Shown here: positions 18,456 to 28,247 of the stretch, in pieces
Position numbering within the stretch: position 1 is the stretch's first letter
How the letters are laid out: each line of letters starts with the position of its first letter
DNA from: an uncultured delta proteobacterium
Lineage (GTDB): Bacteria; Myxococcota_A; Polyangia; Polyangiales; Polyangiaceae
Assembly: GCA_903892415.1 (NCBI GenBank)
Contig: CAITIQ010000574.1
Coordinates: forward strand, 51,472-115,471
Direction: 5' to 3'
Length of the DNA: 64,000 nucleotides
Position numbers and translations under genes: made by a program
The notes under the pieces: generated by a model
What the model was told of the DNA's origin: nothing
Seen by the model: only the letters and a program-made list of their open reading frames with translations
The model's database searches: none

Positions 18456-20177
18456 GTGAACGAAGCTGCCGCCTTCCGAGACGCCCGTGCTCTGTTGCTG
18501 GAACACGCTACCAACTATCACGAGGCGTACGCCCGATTTCGTTGGCCAAGCCTGACTCACTTCAACTGGGCCCTGGACCACTTTGACCACTTGCCCGAAG
18601 GAGATCTAGCGCTGATCGTGCGGAGTGAAGTCTCTCCAGGGCGCCGCTCCTTCACGTTCGGGCAACTGCGTACAAGTTCGAATCAAGTCGCCAATCTATT
18701 CCGTCAGGCCGGCGTTGCACGCGGAGACCGCCTCTTGCTGATGCTCGGCAACACCCCCGAGCTATGGCTGGTCTTTCTCGCCTGCATGAAGCTAGGCGTG
18801 GTGATCGTTCCCTCCACTACAGCACTATCGCGCAGCGAGCTCGACGATCGCCTCGTACGGGGTGGCGTCAAACACGTGGTCGCGGAGAGCGGCGCGCTGT
18901 CCAAACTGGGCGAGCTCAATGGGCTCGCGACACGTTGGCTCGTCGGTGAGGATCCGCCGCCAGGCTGGCGCAGCCTCGAGGAGGCAACGGCCTTTCCTAG
19001 CGACTTCGAGCCATTCGGGGAGACGCTCGCCAGTGACACGCTACTACTCTATTTTACGTCCGGCACGACCGCTAAGCCGAAGCTCGTGAGACACACCCAT
19101 GCGAGCTATCCAGTCGGGCACCTAAGTACGATGTATTGGATAGGGCTCCGTCCGCGTGACCTTCACTGGAACATCAGCTCCCCAGGTTGGGCTAAGCATG
19201 CTTGGAGCAACATCTTCGCTCCCTGGAACGCTGGCGCCTGCGTGTTCGTGCACGCAACCGCGCGTTTCTCCGCGCGCACGACGCTCGACCTTTTGGCGGA
19301 GGAAGCAGTCACGACCCTGTGCGCACCACCCACGGTCTGGCGGATGCTGGTGCTCGAAGACCTCCAGCAGCGCAATATCTCGTTACGTGAATGTGTAGCC
19401 GCTGGTGAGCCACTCAATCCCGAGATCATCAGCACCGTACAGCAAGCGTGGAACATCACTGTCCGTGATGGCTTCGGCCAAACCGAGACGACCGCGCTCG
19501 TGGGCAACTCCCCGGGGCAGCCGGTAAAGCCTGGCTCGATGGGGCGACCGTTACCGGGCTATCGCATCGTGCTGCAGAACGACCTTGTTGATGCTGGCGA
19601 TGAGCCGCAAGAAGGTGAGCTCGCGGTCGACCTTGCGGCGCCAAGGCCAACCGGGGTCATGGCTGGCTATGCCGATGACGCTGCGCTCTGGAACGAAGCC
19701 TCACGGGGCGATCGCTATCGAACAGGAGACATCGTCAGTAGGGATGCGGACGGCTACATCACCTACGTTGGCCGAGCAGACGACGTTTTCAAAGCCAGCG
19801 ATTATCGCATTAGTCCCTTCGAGCTTGAGAGCGTCCTCCTGGAGCACCCCTCGGTTGCTGAGGCCGCTGTCGTGCCAAGCCCTGACTCGCTGCGCCTTGC
19901 AGTGCCTAAGGCGTTCGTGGTGTTACGCCCCGAAATCCCTCACTCCACCGAGCTCGGACGCGAGCTGCTCGCGTTCGTCCGTGAGCGGGTCGCGCCCTTC
20001 AAGCGAATTCGTCGATTGGAGTTCGCCATGCAGGCGGGCGCGCCGCTCGATGTTGGGCTCACGGTGTTACCCAAGACAATCAGTGGCAAGATTCGACGAG
20101 TCGAACTTCGCGTTCTCGAGACTGGCCGCGATCTTGCCGCAGGCCCCAATGCCAATGAAGTTTGGGATCATGGCTAG
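18456..20177 (+). CDS. AMP-forming acyl-CoA synthetase
   Basis: LLLYFTSGTTAKPKLVRHTHASY, VRDGFGQTETTALVGN, GDRYRTGDIVSRDADGYITYVGRADDVFKASDYRISPFELESVLLEHPSVAEAAVV, PKTISGKIRRVELR. Confidence 0.93.
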   Translation: MNEAAAFRDARALLLEHATNYHEAYARFRWPSLTHFNWALDHFDHLPEGDLALIVRSEVSPGRRSFTFGQLRTSSNQVANLFRQAGVARGDRLLLMLGNTPELWLVFLACMKLGVVIVPSTTALSRSELDDRLVRGGVKHVVAESGALSKLGELNGLATRWLVGEDPPPGWRSLEEATAFPSDFEPFGETLASDTLLLYFTSGTTAKPKLVRHTHASYPVGHLSTMYWIGLRPRDLHWNISSPGWAKHAWSNIFAPWNAGACVFVHATARFSARTTLDLLAEEAVTTLCAPPTVWRMLVLEDLQQRNISLRECVAAGEPLNPEIISTVQQAWNITVRDGFGQTETTALVGNSPGQPVKPGSMGRPLPGYRIVLQNDLVDAGDEPQEGELAVDLAAPRPTGVMAGYADDAALWNEASRGDRYRTGDIVSRDADGYITYVGRADDVFKASDYRISPFELESVLLEHPSVAEAAVVPSPDSLRLAVPKAFVVLRPEIPHSTELGRELLAFVRERVAPFKRIRRLEFAMQAGAPLDVGLTVLPKTISGKIRRVELRVLETGRDLAAGPNANEVWDHG

Positions 20178-20223
20178 TGCGCCAAGCGATGCGGCCTCAA
20201 GCTATCAGTGGTAGGGCTCCTCG

Positions 20224-21168
20224 GTGCTCCGCGTCCTGCGCATCTTCACGGGTGTAGTGTCGTTTCTCTATCTGATTCTGGTCCTCAACCTGGTCCAACT
20301 CGGAAGCTTTCTCTTGTTGCCGATCTCTCGGCGAGCCGTGAGGCGTATCAACAGCTGGTGTGCACGCTCGATATGGGGGCTTTGGGTACTCATGGCCGAG
20401 CGGCAGAACCACATTCAGGTCCGCGTGACCGGGGATGAGCTGCCCCCTCGTGAAAACGTGCTGCTGCTCGCAAACCACCAGAGCATGACAGACGTCCTGC
20501 TCATGCTTTGCCTTGCCTGGCGCGCTAGACGACTTGGGGATCTAAAGTGGTTCGTCAAGGACCCGGTCAAGTACGTTCCTGGACCTGGGTTTGGCATGTG
20601 GTTCTTGGACTGCATCTTCGTTAAGAGGGATTGGCACAAGGACCGGCGCAACATTGAAAGGCTCTTCCAAAAGTACAAGGCCGAACAAATCCCGATCTTC
20701 CTCGTCTCCTTCCTGGAGGGAACCCGGCTCACAGCCAAGAAGCTCGCGGAGACCCAGGAGTTCGCTCGAACCCGTGGGCTCTATGAACCACGCCATACGC
20801 TAGTACCCCGAACCAAGGGTTTCACTTTTACGATGGTGGGCCTACGTGACCACTTGGATGCGGTTTACGACGTCACCATCGGCTACCCGACCAATCCGCC
20901 GCCCTCCCTGTTTGCGTGCTTCGCCGGGGACGTTAAGCAGCTGGATCTCCACGTGCGCCGGTTTGAGAAGGCAACGTTGCCCACTGAAGAAGAGGCACTC
21001 GCCGATTGGGCAACAGCACGGTACCGCGAGAAGGATGAACTACTGGAGCACCGCCGCAAGACCGGCCAATTCCCAGGCAAAGAACTTGGCGGACGGGTGT
21101 TGGTCAGCGATTGGTTCAAGTCGGAGGCTGCGCTACCGGCCTGGGCTGGTGAGCCCCCCACCAGCTAG
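20224..21168 (+). CDS. PlsC-like 1-acylglycerol-3-phosphate acyltransferase family protein
   Basis: NVLLLANHQSMTDVLLMLCLAWR (variant HX4D: NHQSMTD), FVKDPVKYVPGPGFGMWFLDCIFVKRDW, PIFLVSFLEGTR. Confidence 0.88.
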   Translation: MLRVLRIFTGVVSFLYLILVLNLVQLGSFLLLPISRRAVRRINSWCARSIWGLWVLMAERQNHIQVRVTGDELPPRENVLLLANHQSMTDVLLMLCLAWRARRLGDLKWFVKDPVKYVPGPGFGMWFLDCIFVKRDWHKDRRNIERLFQKYKAEQIPIFLVSFLEGTRLTAKKLAETQEFARTRGLYEPRHTLVPRTKGFTFTMVGLRDHLDAVYDVTIGYPTNPPPSLFACFAGDVKQLDLHVRRFEKATLPTEEEALADWATARYREKDELLEHRRKTGQFPGKELGGRVLVSDWFKSEAALPAWAGEPPTS

Positions 21169-21686
21169 TTCTTGACGACCCAGCTCCCGGCCTCGAGCCG
21201 ATACTCTTGATCGTAGTTCTCGTCGTCCTTACTCGCAACCTGGCGCTTTACTTTCTCCTGGCCGCTATCGTCCTCAAAGGTCCACTTCTCATCCCATTTG
21301 TCGTCGCGGTCGAGGTCAATCTTCACTCTGCGTTTGCCGTCCGCCTCCTTGTATAGATTGACCTTATAGCTCTCGCCTTTGATGGCATCCTTCACCTTGT
21401 CAGACGCAATGCCCTGCGCCACCCGGTCGAGCACCTTGCGATCCATCGGGCGAAGGTTGCCGGCAGCTGGAGCTTGCGTCGGTGCTCCCGTAGTAGCAGC
21501 TGGTGCAGCCGTTTTGGCGGGAGCGGGGCCTTGAGCAGACTTCGGTCCTTCAGCGTCCTTGGCTGTGGCGCTGGCGGTAGCCTCCTTCTCACCTTTATTG
21601 CATGCGGAATAGCCTGCGACGCTAGCCCCAACGCCAAGAAGTACGGCACCAGTAATAGCAAGAGCCCTAAACGTCTTAAACTTCAT
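21165..21686 (-). CDS. Secreted/lipoprotein, last gene of the radical-SAM run
   Basis: MKFKTFRALAITGAVLLGVGASVAGYSACNKGEKEATA..., Ala/Pro linker, then charged domain SYKVNLYKEADGKRRVKIDLDRDDKWDEKWTF; ATG overlaps the upstream TGA (21683-21686). Confidence 0.75.
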   Translation of the reverse strand: MKFKTFRALAITGAVLLGVGASVAGYSACNKGEKEATASATAKDAEGPKSAQGPAPAKTAAPAATTGAPTQAPAAGNLRPMDRKVLDRVAQGIASDKVKDAIKGESYKVNLYKEADGKRRVKIDLDRDDKWDEKWTFEDDSGQEKVKRQVASKDDENYDQEYRLEAGSWVVKN

Positions 21687-22585
21687 GAGACAACCTCCAA
21701 GGACCGGGGCATCATGCGCCGTGCGATCGGAACCGTGCAGTTGCAATAGCTGTATTGGCAGGGGCGAGCGTCCTCAAAGAGACGAAAGTCCTGGGTCAGA
21801 AAGTTACCCAGCGACTCGAGCTTACGCCTTCGCGCTGGGTAGCAACGGAAGGTATTGCCCTCATCGTCCATGATAAAATAGCGGCTTCCTGCCCAACATG
21901 GCTGCCCTAGGAAGGACGGATCAATCTCGCCCATTAGATTGTGGCCGCCGAGAGCAAGAAGCTGTGTGCGCTCGTCATCGCTGTAGGCAATGACGTCGCG
22001 GTCCTGCTTCTCAGGCTGCACCTTGAAGGTCACTCCGCGGTCGGTAAATATCTTCTTTATTTCACCAAGGCGCGGCAGCACCGAACGCGTTGCAACACAG
22101 GTGACATGAACACCTGGGCTCGGCAAGGACGGGTCCTGGGCCGCCGTGAGTTGCTGGAGCAGCCAGGCAGCCTTGTCGGCGAAGGGTTCGAGTTTTGGGA
22201 CGTACTCTAGATGCAAGCTGCACGAGACCATGGACACTCGCCCTCGACAGGCCTCGACGAAACGCGACAACTTGCTCTCGTCCGCGCTGAAGTTCGTCAC
22301 CACACCGACGCGGTGCTGCAGTGCCGCAAGTCCCGCTGCAATCTCCAACAGCGTTGGATGAACGAACGGCTCCCCGCCAGAGAGCTTTATCTCCCAGGGG
22401 CCCGACAATCGGCCAAACGCTGCTAAAAATAGCGGGGTATCCCGTGACCAGCGACCACGGTCTTCCTTGAAGCGCTGGGTGCAATAGCTACATCGATAGT
22501 TGCAGGCTGTGTTGATATTCCAGCTGATAACTCCTTCTTTAGGACGTTGGGTCGGTTCAAGCCTCGGAAGAGCTGGCTCGCTCAT
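21683..22585 (-). CDS. Radical SAM protein with C-terminal Cys cluster
   Basis: NTACNYRCSYCTQRF (CX3CX2C), WEIKLSGGEPFVHP; C-terminal CWAGSRYFIMDDEGNTFRC...CQYSYCNCTVP. Confidence 0.9.
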   Translation of the reverse strand: MSEPALPRLEPTQRPKEGVISWNINTACNYRCSYCTQRFKEDRGRWSRDTPLFLAAFGRLSGPWEIKLSGGEPFVHPTLLEIAAGLAALQHRVGVVTNFSADESKLSRFVEACRGRVSMVSCSLHLEYVPKLEPFADKAAWLLQQLTAAQDPSLPSPGVHVTCVATRSVLPRLGEIKKIFTDRGVTFKVQPEKQDRDVIAYSDDERTQLLALGGHNLMGEIDPSFLGQPCWAGSRYFIMDDEGNTFRCYPARRRKLESLGNFLTQDFRLFEDARPCQYSYCNCTVPIARRMMPRSLEVVS

Positions 22586-23463
22586 GGTCCCTCGCCAAGT
22601 AGGTCGTTGCCGACAAGGTCATCTCCGACCCCCTGAATCATGCCTCTGTTCGCTGGCACCGTGCAGGGACAGATGTCGTAGTTGCACCGCGCCGGTGCCT
22701 GACGCCTGGCGAAGGAGCCCTCGAGGACGTTGCCGAGGTACCCCTCGTTGAACCGACGCGCGGTACGACAGCTCCACGCCTCCCCACGCTGCGTAAGAAC
22801 GAAGTAGTCGACACCCGTGTAACAAAGCCGCCCACGGTAGCTTGGTGAAACGTTTGCCTGACGTGGGCTCGGCGCTTCACCAACGAGCGGCAAGAGCCGT
22901 TTACGGTCGCCCTCGGTGTAGTCAAAGACCCCTGACTTCGTCTTCATCAACTGAGGAAAGAACTTGAGACCTCTGGCTGACAAGACGGCCTGCGCACGCG
23001 CCGCAGCTTCGAGTTGGCCCGGCACCATTACGGAGTTGCACACGAGAGTTGCGTCAGCAGCCATTCGCTCTCGCAAGCGGCAAGCCTTGTCGGCAAACTC
23101 CTCCGCGCTAGCGAACTCCAGGTGAAGGCTTGCTGAAACGACGCCTAACCGACCATAGGTCGTCTCGGCAAAGCGATCGAGCACCGCGTTTGGCGCCGAT
23201 AGGTTGGTGAGTACGGAGATCTTATGGGACGTAGTCGCGACCAGTCCCGGGATGATTCGTCCCATGAAGGCCTTGAAGGAGAACGGCTCGCCACCAGTCA
23301 TCTTGATCTCCCAGCGATTGGGTAGACTCGAGAAGAACGCTAGGAACTTCGTCACCTCGTCATCGGACGGGTGGCCCTGGCGGGAGGCCTTGCTCTGAAT
23401 GCAGTACGTGCAGTCGTAATTGCAATGCCCGCAAACCTGCCATTCAATCGTCGGGCGCCTCAT
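22582..23463 (-). CDS. Radical SAM protein, paralogue of the neighbouring gene
   Basis: CGHCNYDCTYCIQSK (CX3CX2C), WEIKMTGGEPFSFK; C-terminal CYTGVDYFVLTQRGEAWSC...CNYDICPCTVP. Confidence 0.9.
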   Translation of the reverse strand: MRRPTIEWQVCGHCNYDCTYCIQSKASRQGHPSDDEVTKFLAFFSSLPNRWEIKMTGGEPFSFKAFMGRIIPGLVATTSHKISVLTNLSAPNAVLDRFAETTYGRLGVVSASLHLEFASAEEFADKACRLRERMAADATLVCNSVMVPGQLEAAARAQAVLSARGLKFFPQLMKTKSGVFDYTEGDRKRLLPLVGEAPSPRQANVSPSYRGRLCYTGVDYFVLTQRGEAWSCRTARRFNEGYLGNVLEGSFARRQAPARCNYDICPCTVPANRGMIQGVGDDLVGNDLLGEGP

Positions 23464-24587
23464 TCGGCCCCCTTGAGGATTGGCAAACGCCGCCTCGACG
23501 AGAACTTCGGCTGGGCTCCCAAAGCTCGCCCCGTGACAGCGAGCAGCTCGACCTCCCCGTACTTCTGAGCAAAGGCCCTTGAGAGCTTAACGTTCTGGTT
23601 GAACTTACCGCATTGCCGACAACTTTCGAGATAGTCGCCACGGTGAAACCGTTCACGCCATGCGGACCAGGCCTCTCCGCGCCATAGCTGACGAAAGTTA
23701 GAGGAGGGTGAGAGGCGCCCAACTTCTACTTCTGTATTGCAACAATAGAGCACAGTGCGATCCACCAGCACTCGTGCGTAGGCGTACCCCATAAAGCAAC
23801 CTACCTCAGAGATCGGCGCCGTTGCTTCGCCTCCCGCGAGCAGCTGCTGTCCAAACACCGCGAGATTGGTCTCGACCCCAAGCTCTTTGGCTCGGCTAGT
23901 AGCCGCGGCAATATTCTCACCAAGCAATTGCTCCCGCTGACGCTCATCGACTCGGCAACGTTCAGTGCCAGCCCGCAGGGAGGCGAGCTTGAAGTTCACC
24001 TGGGATGCGCGGTAGTTGGCCGCAAACTCAATCATCGCCACGAGCTCATGCGCGTTGGTGTTGGCAATGACATGGACGTGCTTGAAGCGCCGCGCGCGCG
24101 CTTTGAACCGGTCCAACATCGCCAGGAGCTTCTGCCACTCAACCGCGCGAAAGTTCGGGTGGAAGGCGAGGTAGCTCTGCTCCGAGGCGCCGTGAATACC
24201 GATCAACAACTGGTCGACCCCGCTATCCACGATACGATCGGCGTCGGTCGCCACCAGGTTGCTGATGATCGTTAGAGAAAGTCCACGGTCTTTGACTGCC
24301 TCGATCATCTCGTAGACGTCGGGGTGGGTGAAGGGCTCGCCCATACCGCTAAGGACGATGTTCTTGGTGCCTCCGAGTGCCTGCAGCTCAGCCAGCAGGG
24401 AGACGACGTCCTCGACGCGGGCGCGGTTGCGCTTCCACTGGGAGGTCTGCGCAACATCGAGCAGCGGCGAGTGATCCCAACAGGTGATGCAGTTGGTATT
24501 GCAGCCGTTGGTGATGTCGATGTGAACCGTCTCTGGTCCTTGCGCAGGCTGCCTCTCGAGCATGGCCTTGAGCACGTGTTTGCTCAT
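23460..24587 (-). CDS. Radical SAM protein with SPASM-like C-terminus
   Basis: IDITNGCNTNCITCWDHSP (CX3CX2C), NIVLSGMGEPFTHPDV; C-terminal CFMGYAYARVLVDRTVLYCCNTEVEVG...CRQCGKFNQ. Confidence 0.9.
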   Translation of the reverse strand: MSKHVLKAMLERQPAQGPETVHIDITNGCNTNCITCWDHSPLLDVAQTSQWKRNRARVEDVVSLLAELQALGGTKNIVLSGMGEPFTHPDVYEMIEAVKDRGLSLTIISNLVATDADRIVDSGVDQLLIGIHGASEQSYLAFHPNFRAVEWQKLLAMLDRFKARARRFKHVHVIANTNAHELVAMIEFAANYRASQVNFKLASLRAGTERCRVDERQREQLLGENIAAATSRAKELGVETNLAVFGQQLLAGGEATAPISEVGCFMGYAYARVLVDRTVLYCCNTEVEVGRLSPSSNFRQLWRGEAWSAWRERFHRGDYLESCRQCGKFNQNVKLSRAFAQKYGEVELLAVTGRALGAQPKFSSRRRLPILKGAE

Positions 24588-26254
24588 TGCTGACTCCCTG
24601 GCTCTTCTTGAGCGTCTTCTTCCCCGGACCCCACGGAGCTCGCCAGTTGGTCAATCGCTACAGGGTCGCGCGAGCAAGCGAGCATCCGCTCGATTCCCCG
24701 ATAGAGGTCGAGCTTTTCCTGCTGCAACTCCGAAGTAACTCGCTCAATGAGCAAGATGGTCGCCTCGATCTCGAGCTCGCCACCTTGCAGAGCGGCGCGC
24801 AGGAAGGCGCCTGCGGCTCGCCAATCATTGAAGGGAGTCAAACACTGAAGCAGCCGTAGGCTTGCATCGCCTCGCGCTGGAGGGGTAGCCAGCTCGAACC
24901 GTTTGAGGAAGAGCGCGGCGGTTCGCAGTGCGGCTTCCTGTTCGATACCCAAGGACAGGACGCCCCTCGACCAAGCGAGCGCGGCCGCAGCCGTCTGCTT
25001 CGACAATGATTGCGGTAGACCGGAGACCACCGGATTCAGTAGCTGGCAGGCCCGAACGAACAGTGCTTCGGCTGTGTCGTGCTCCAAGGCAAGCGCTAGG
25101 ACCTCATCACCATACGCTTCCTCCGCGGCTTCCACCTCCCCCGCCCCAATCACCAACTTGAGCAGTTGCGCGGCGGCCCGCCGCGCGCCGAGCATCGCCC
25201 CAAGCTGCCGCCAACCCGCTCGCGCTTGGACTTGAGCCTCAGGCTGGTAAAACTGAGCAACCGCTCGTTCGAGCTCGGACGCGACCACAGGTCGCGGAAC
25301 GATGACCGCGCTTCCAACCGCCACAGCAGCAAGCGCTCTCTCATCCTGCTCGTCGGCAACCTTGCGTTGCGGGATGAAGACGGCGGGTACTCCCGACTGT
25401 CTCAGCTCCACGAACGAGTTGTAGCCGGCGCCGGAGATAGCCACGTCGGCCGCCCGCAAGAGCCGTGCGTACCCCGGAGTCTGAAGCCAGCGAAGCCGCG
25501 CTCCAAATTCAGGCACTCCACGATGAAGTGGGCCTGCCCCCAGGACTAAATAGCTATCTTGCTCAGCTGATCCGAGTACCGCCTCCCGGGTTACCGCTAA
25601 ATCTTTCGCCGCGCCTGGGTCACCTCCGCCACCGGCCGAGGCGAAAACCACTCGAGCCGCTAGCGGCAAATCGAGCTGTTTGCGTGCTTGCTCGCGCGAA
25701 AGCAGCTCAACCTCCTCTCGAATGGCGACCGGACCGACGCAGCTAACTCTCGACCTAGCTTGCACAGGGACGGGTAGGCGAAGGGTGTCCTCGGGGACAA
25801 TCAGCGCATCATAGAGGCCGAGTGTCGCCTGAAACTCAGGTAGGTCCGCCAACTCCGGCTTCACCGGCCGATAGATGAAGGCACGTTTGCGACATAGATC
25901 GAGGCACGCCGGCAGCTCGCCAAAGCTGCCACGTGGAAAGGTGTCCACCACGAACAGGTCTGGCCGTAACAGCCCTACCGAGTGCCATATCCACTGTTTG
26001 ACAAGGCCAATGAAGGCGAGCTTGTCGAGCCCGGCCGCTGCGGCCATCGACTTCGACGGCACTTTGAAGGATGGGAAGCCCTCAGAATAAAGCAGGGTGT
26101 CTGCCTCACTCGAGCTGAGGAAGATAGGTTCGAGTTTGACCCCGGCGTGGGCCGCGTAGCGGCGCATCCAGCGCGCAATAGCGCAAAGTCTTGTGGCGTG
26201 ACCGACGCCACCACCATTGATGGCGTAGAAGACAACGCGAACGCTTCGCGCCAT
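24584..26254 (-). CDS. MurG/GT-B-like predicted glycosyltransferase with extra C-terminal helical region
   Basis: VVFYAINGGGVGHATRLCAIARWMRR; LLRAADVAISGAGYNSFVELRQSGVPAVFIPQRKVADEQDERA, typical of GT-B nucleotide-sugar transferases. Confidence 0.8.
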   Translation of the reverse strand: MARSVRVVFYAINGGGVGHATRLCAIARWMRRYAAHAGVKLEPIFLSSSEADTLLYSEGFPSFKVPSKSMAAAAGLDKLAFIGLVKQWIWHSVGLLRPDLFVVDTFPRGSFGELPACLDLCRKRAFIYRPVKPELADLPEFQATLGLYDALIVPEDTLRLPVPVQARSRVSCVGPVAIREEVELLSREQARKQLDLPLAARVVFASAGGGGDPGAAKDLAVTREAVLGSAEQDSYLVLGAGPLHRGVPEFGARLRWLQTPGYARLLRAADVAISGAGYNSFVELRQSGVPAVFIPQRKVADEQDERALAAVAVGSAVIVPRPVVASELERAVAQFYQPEAQVQARAGWRQLGAMLGARRAAAQLLKLVIGAGEVEAAEEAYGDEVLALALEHDTAEALFVRACQLLNPVVSGLPQSLSKQTAAAALAWSRGVLSLGIEQEAALRTAALFLKRFELATPPARGDASLRLLQCLTPFNDWRAAGAFLRAALQGGELEIEATILLIERVTSELQQEKLDLYRGIERMLACSRDPVAIDQLASSVGSGEEDAQEEPGSQQ

Positions 26255-27559
26255 TCAGGAAGGGTCCAAGAAGCCGGCGCGCTCATTGCTCGCGTCCGGG
26301 TAAGGGTCTGCTACGTGAACCGCGCGCTCGGCGTCATCATGATAGTCATCCCGCGCATACTGGTAATTGGGATATTGCTGATGATGGCTTGCCACTTGGG
26401 GAATGAAGTCTCCGTCGATTCGGCCGTCCGTCATCAGGTCCCACCAGAGAAAGTCCTGCACAAGGCTGCCGCGATCATAGCGGTCGAATACGTAGACCGT
26501 GTCAGAGGTATGCTGGTAGCGGTGCCATCGTTTCTGATAGCGCTCGCGTATAGGTCTAAACCGCTGTTGGTACTTTTCCGTTGGGATAGCTAGATAAGCG
26601 TTCTTCGCTCGCGAGTACTTCTCTGCCTCTCGCTGGGCCCTGGCCTTCCCCTCGTTGATCTCCCTTTGCAGCGAGACCAGCTCCGATTGGCGCAAGCCAT
26701 CAAGGTAATCTAGCTTTGCTCCGAGGCCGAAAACTCGCTTCGCCAGAATATCCAGCTCTGGTATCTGGGCTAGACGAGGGCCGATTGCCGACGAACCGCT
26801 GTCGACGATGTGTCTGCCCAAGTGTGCCCGGAGATTCGAGAGTGTGCGCTCGGCCAGCGTCTCCTGCGCGTGCCGCAACGTCGCGTGGTTGCGATCCTGC
26901 TCGGCGCCCTTGCGCAATAGCTGGTCTATCTCCTTGGCACGTTGCGCCAAGCTCTCGAGGGATTCCACCGACCGTTGATACTCGTCGCGGAACTCGCTGA
27001 AGGTCTTCCCTGGGAAGTTCACCAGGATCGCGTCGGCGGCCTCCCAATCGGTGTAATAAGAGAGCCGCCAAAAGGGTACGTCATAGGCCGGGGTTCCGTA
27101 GCCGACGGCGAGGAGATGCGGCAGACGAGGGTGGTCAGCGGCAGCAACCAACGGCTCGATGCTACGTCGTGCACCGTCAAGCTCTGCCAATTCGAGAATG
27201 AGCTTTCCGCCGCGTGGATCTCGCAGGTGCTCTCGATGAATGAAGTTCGGGTCTTCCTCGATCGCTTGGATCTTTCTTGCGAGGTCGGCGGCTTCGGCAG
27301 ACATGCGCTCAATCGGCTGACCGGCCACGAGAGGTGTGTAGCCGGTGAGACCGGCCGCGTGCGCCAAGTGCTCACGGGTCAACGTGGGAAGAAGTATTGA
27401 GACCAACTCAAAGAGCGCATGGTTGGCTTGAGCGTTGACCTCGTAGCGGCGTTGGTCGTGCTTGACCAGCAGCTCACTCGTGTAGCGGTCCGCTTGGTCG
27501 AGTTCGGCATACTGGGTTCGAGCGGCACTCGCCCATTCGTGGCCGTAGATGAAACTCAT
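26255..27559 (-). CDS. Hypothetical coiled-coil-rich protein with Tyr/His/Asp-rich C-terminus
   Basis: Intact 434-aa ORF whose stop abuts the next gene's ATG; helical Glu/Arg/Lys-rich centre, C-terminal QYPNYQYARDDYHDDAERAVHVADPYPD. Confidence 0.75.
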   Translation of the reverse strand: MSFIYGHEWASAARTQYAELDQADRYTSELLVKHDQRRYEVNAQANHALFELVSILLPTLTREHLAHAAGLTGYTPLVAGQPIERMSAEAADLARKIQAIEEDPNFIHREHLRDPRGGKLILELAELDGARRSIEPLVAAADHPRLPHLLAVGYGTPAYDVPFWRLSYYTDWEAADAILVNFPGKTFSEFRDEYQRSVESLESLAQRAKEIDQLLRKGAEQDRNHATLRHAQETLAERTLSNLRAHLGRHIVDSGSSAIGPRLAQIPELDILAKRVFGLGAKLDYLDGLRQSELVSLQREINEGKARAQREAEKYSRAKNAYLAIPTEKYQQRFRPIRERYQKRWHRYQHTSDTVYVFDRYDRGSLVQDFLWWDLMTDGRIDGDFIPQVASHHQQYPNYQYARDDYHDDAERAVHVADPYPDASNERAGFLDPS

Positions 27560-27900
27560 GGTCGAATCAGCCGCCCCTTCATTCCAATCACACGCAGAAA
27601 GTGTTCGGCCGCATGTTCCAGGGATGCCGCGCTCTCGACCTCCGCTTCGTCGATGAGCAGGATGAAGAACTCACCATTCCTCATGCGAGCCTCGAGCTCA
27701 CTGATAACGATAGGAGTAAGCTCCTCCCGATCTCCAGCCTCCGACGTTAGGTACTCGTAGCCCACTCCCCGCTGAGGATCGAAGCCATCGAGGTGAATAA
27801 CCTTGCCCGCTACGTGGAGCGGGTGGTGTTCGACGACGGCGAGCCCCGCCGCGAGAAAACAGCGTTTGAGGACTTCGGTTCCAGCTTGCTCCGTCAGCAC
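27556..27900 (-). CDS. Hypothetical small protein
   Basis: 114-aa ORF, GTG start at 27900 directly after an in-frame stop; ATGA overlap with the following gene (27556-27559). Confidence 0.65.
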   Translation of the reverse strand: MLTEQAGTEVLKRCFLAAGLAVVEHHPLHVAGKVIHLDGFDPQRGVGYEYLTSEAGDREELTPIVISELEARMRNGEFFILLIDEAEVESAASLEHAAEHFLRVIGMKGRLIRP

Positions 27901-27959
27901 AGCGGCAGCCTAGCGGCCGATTGCTCGATGAAGCAACGGCGGACCGAGCGCCGCGAGGA

Positions 27960-28247
27960 TCACTTCCCGAGCGGAGCTTTTGCCGATGCCGAGGTTGACG
28001 CTGAAGCGTTTGCGGTTACCGAGGCAGAGCGCGCCCACTCGAGCGACTCCAACTCGACGAAGCCATCAGGCCAGGGCGGCTCTTCCACCGTCGCAGCGGG
28101 TCGCGGCACGTAAAATTTTGGCTCCTCTACTGGGGTAAGCAGCACCACCAGCGCTGCGATGCCAGCTGCCGTGGCCAGGACTGCGAGAGAGATGGCCCGC
28201 AGTCGGAACGCAGGCACCTGAAATTCGGGGGTCCGCCGCAGTCTCAC
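27960..28247 (-). CDS. Small single-TM protein coupled to the Ser/Thr kinase
   Basis: GTG at 28247 overlaps the kinase TGA (GTGA): VRLRRTPEFQVPAFRLRAISLAVLATAAGIAALVVLLTPVEEPKFYVPRPAATVEEPPWPDGFVELE. Replaces the longer ORF-track model starting at 28850. Confidence 0.6.
   Translation of the reverse strand: MRLRRTPEFQVPAFRLRAISLAVLATAAGIAALVVLLTPVEEPKFYVPRPAATVEEPPWPDGFVELESLEWARSASVTANASASTSASAKAPLGK

Noticed and set aside
21165-28247. Radical-SAM run considered as a classical RiPP cluster
   Set aside because: No obvious short precursor peptide, peptidase/ABC exporter or recognition element was visible; the RiPP label is not supported, though a precursor below the ORF-track size cutoff cannot be excluded.
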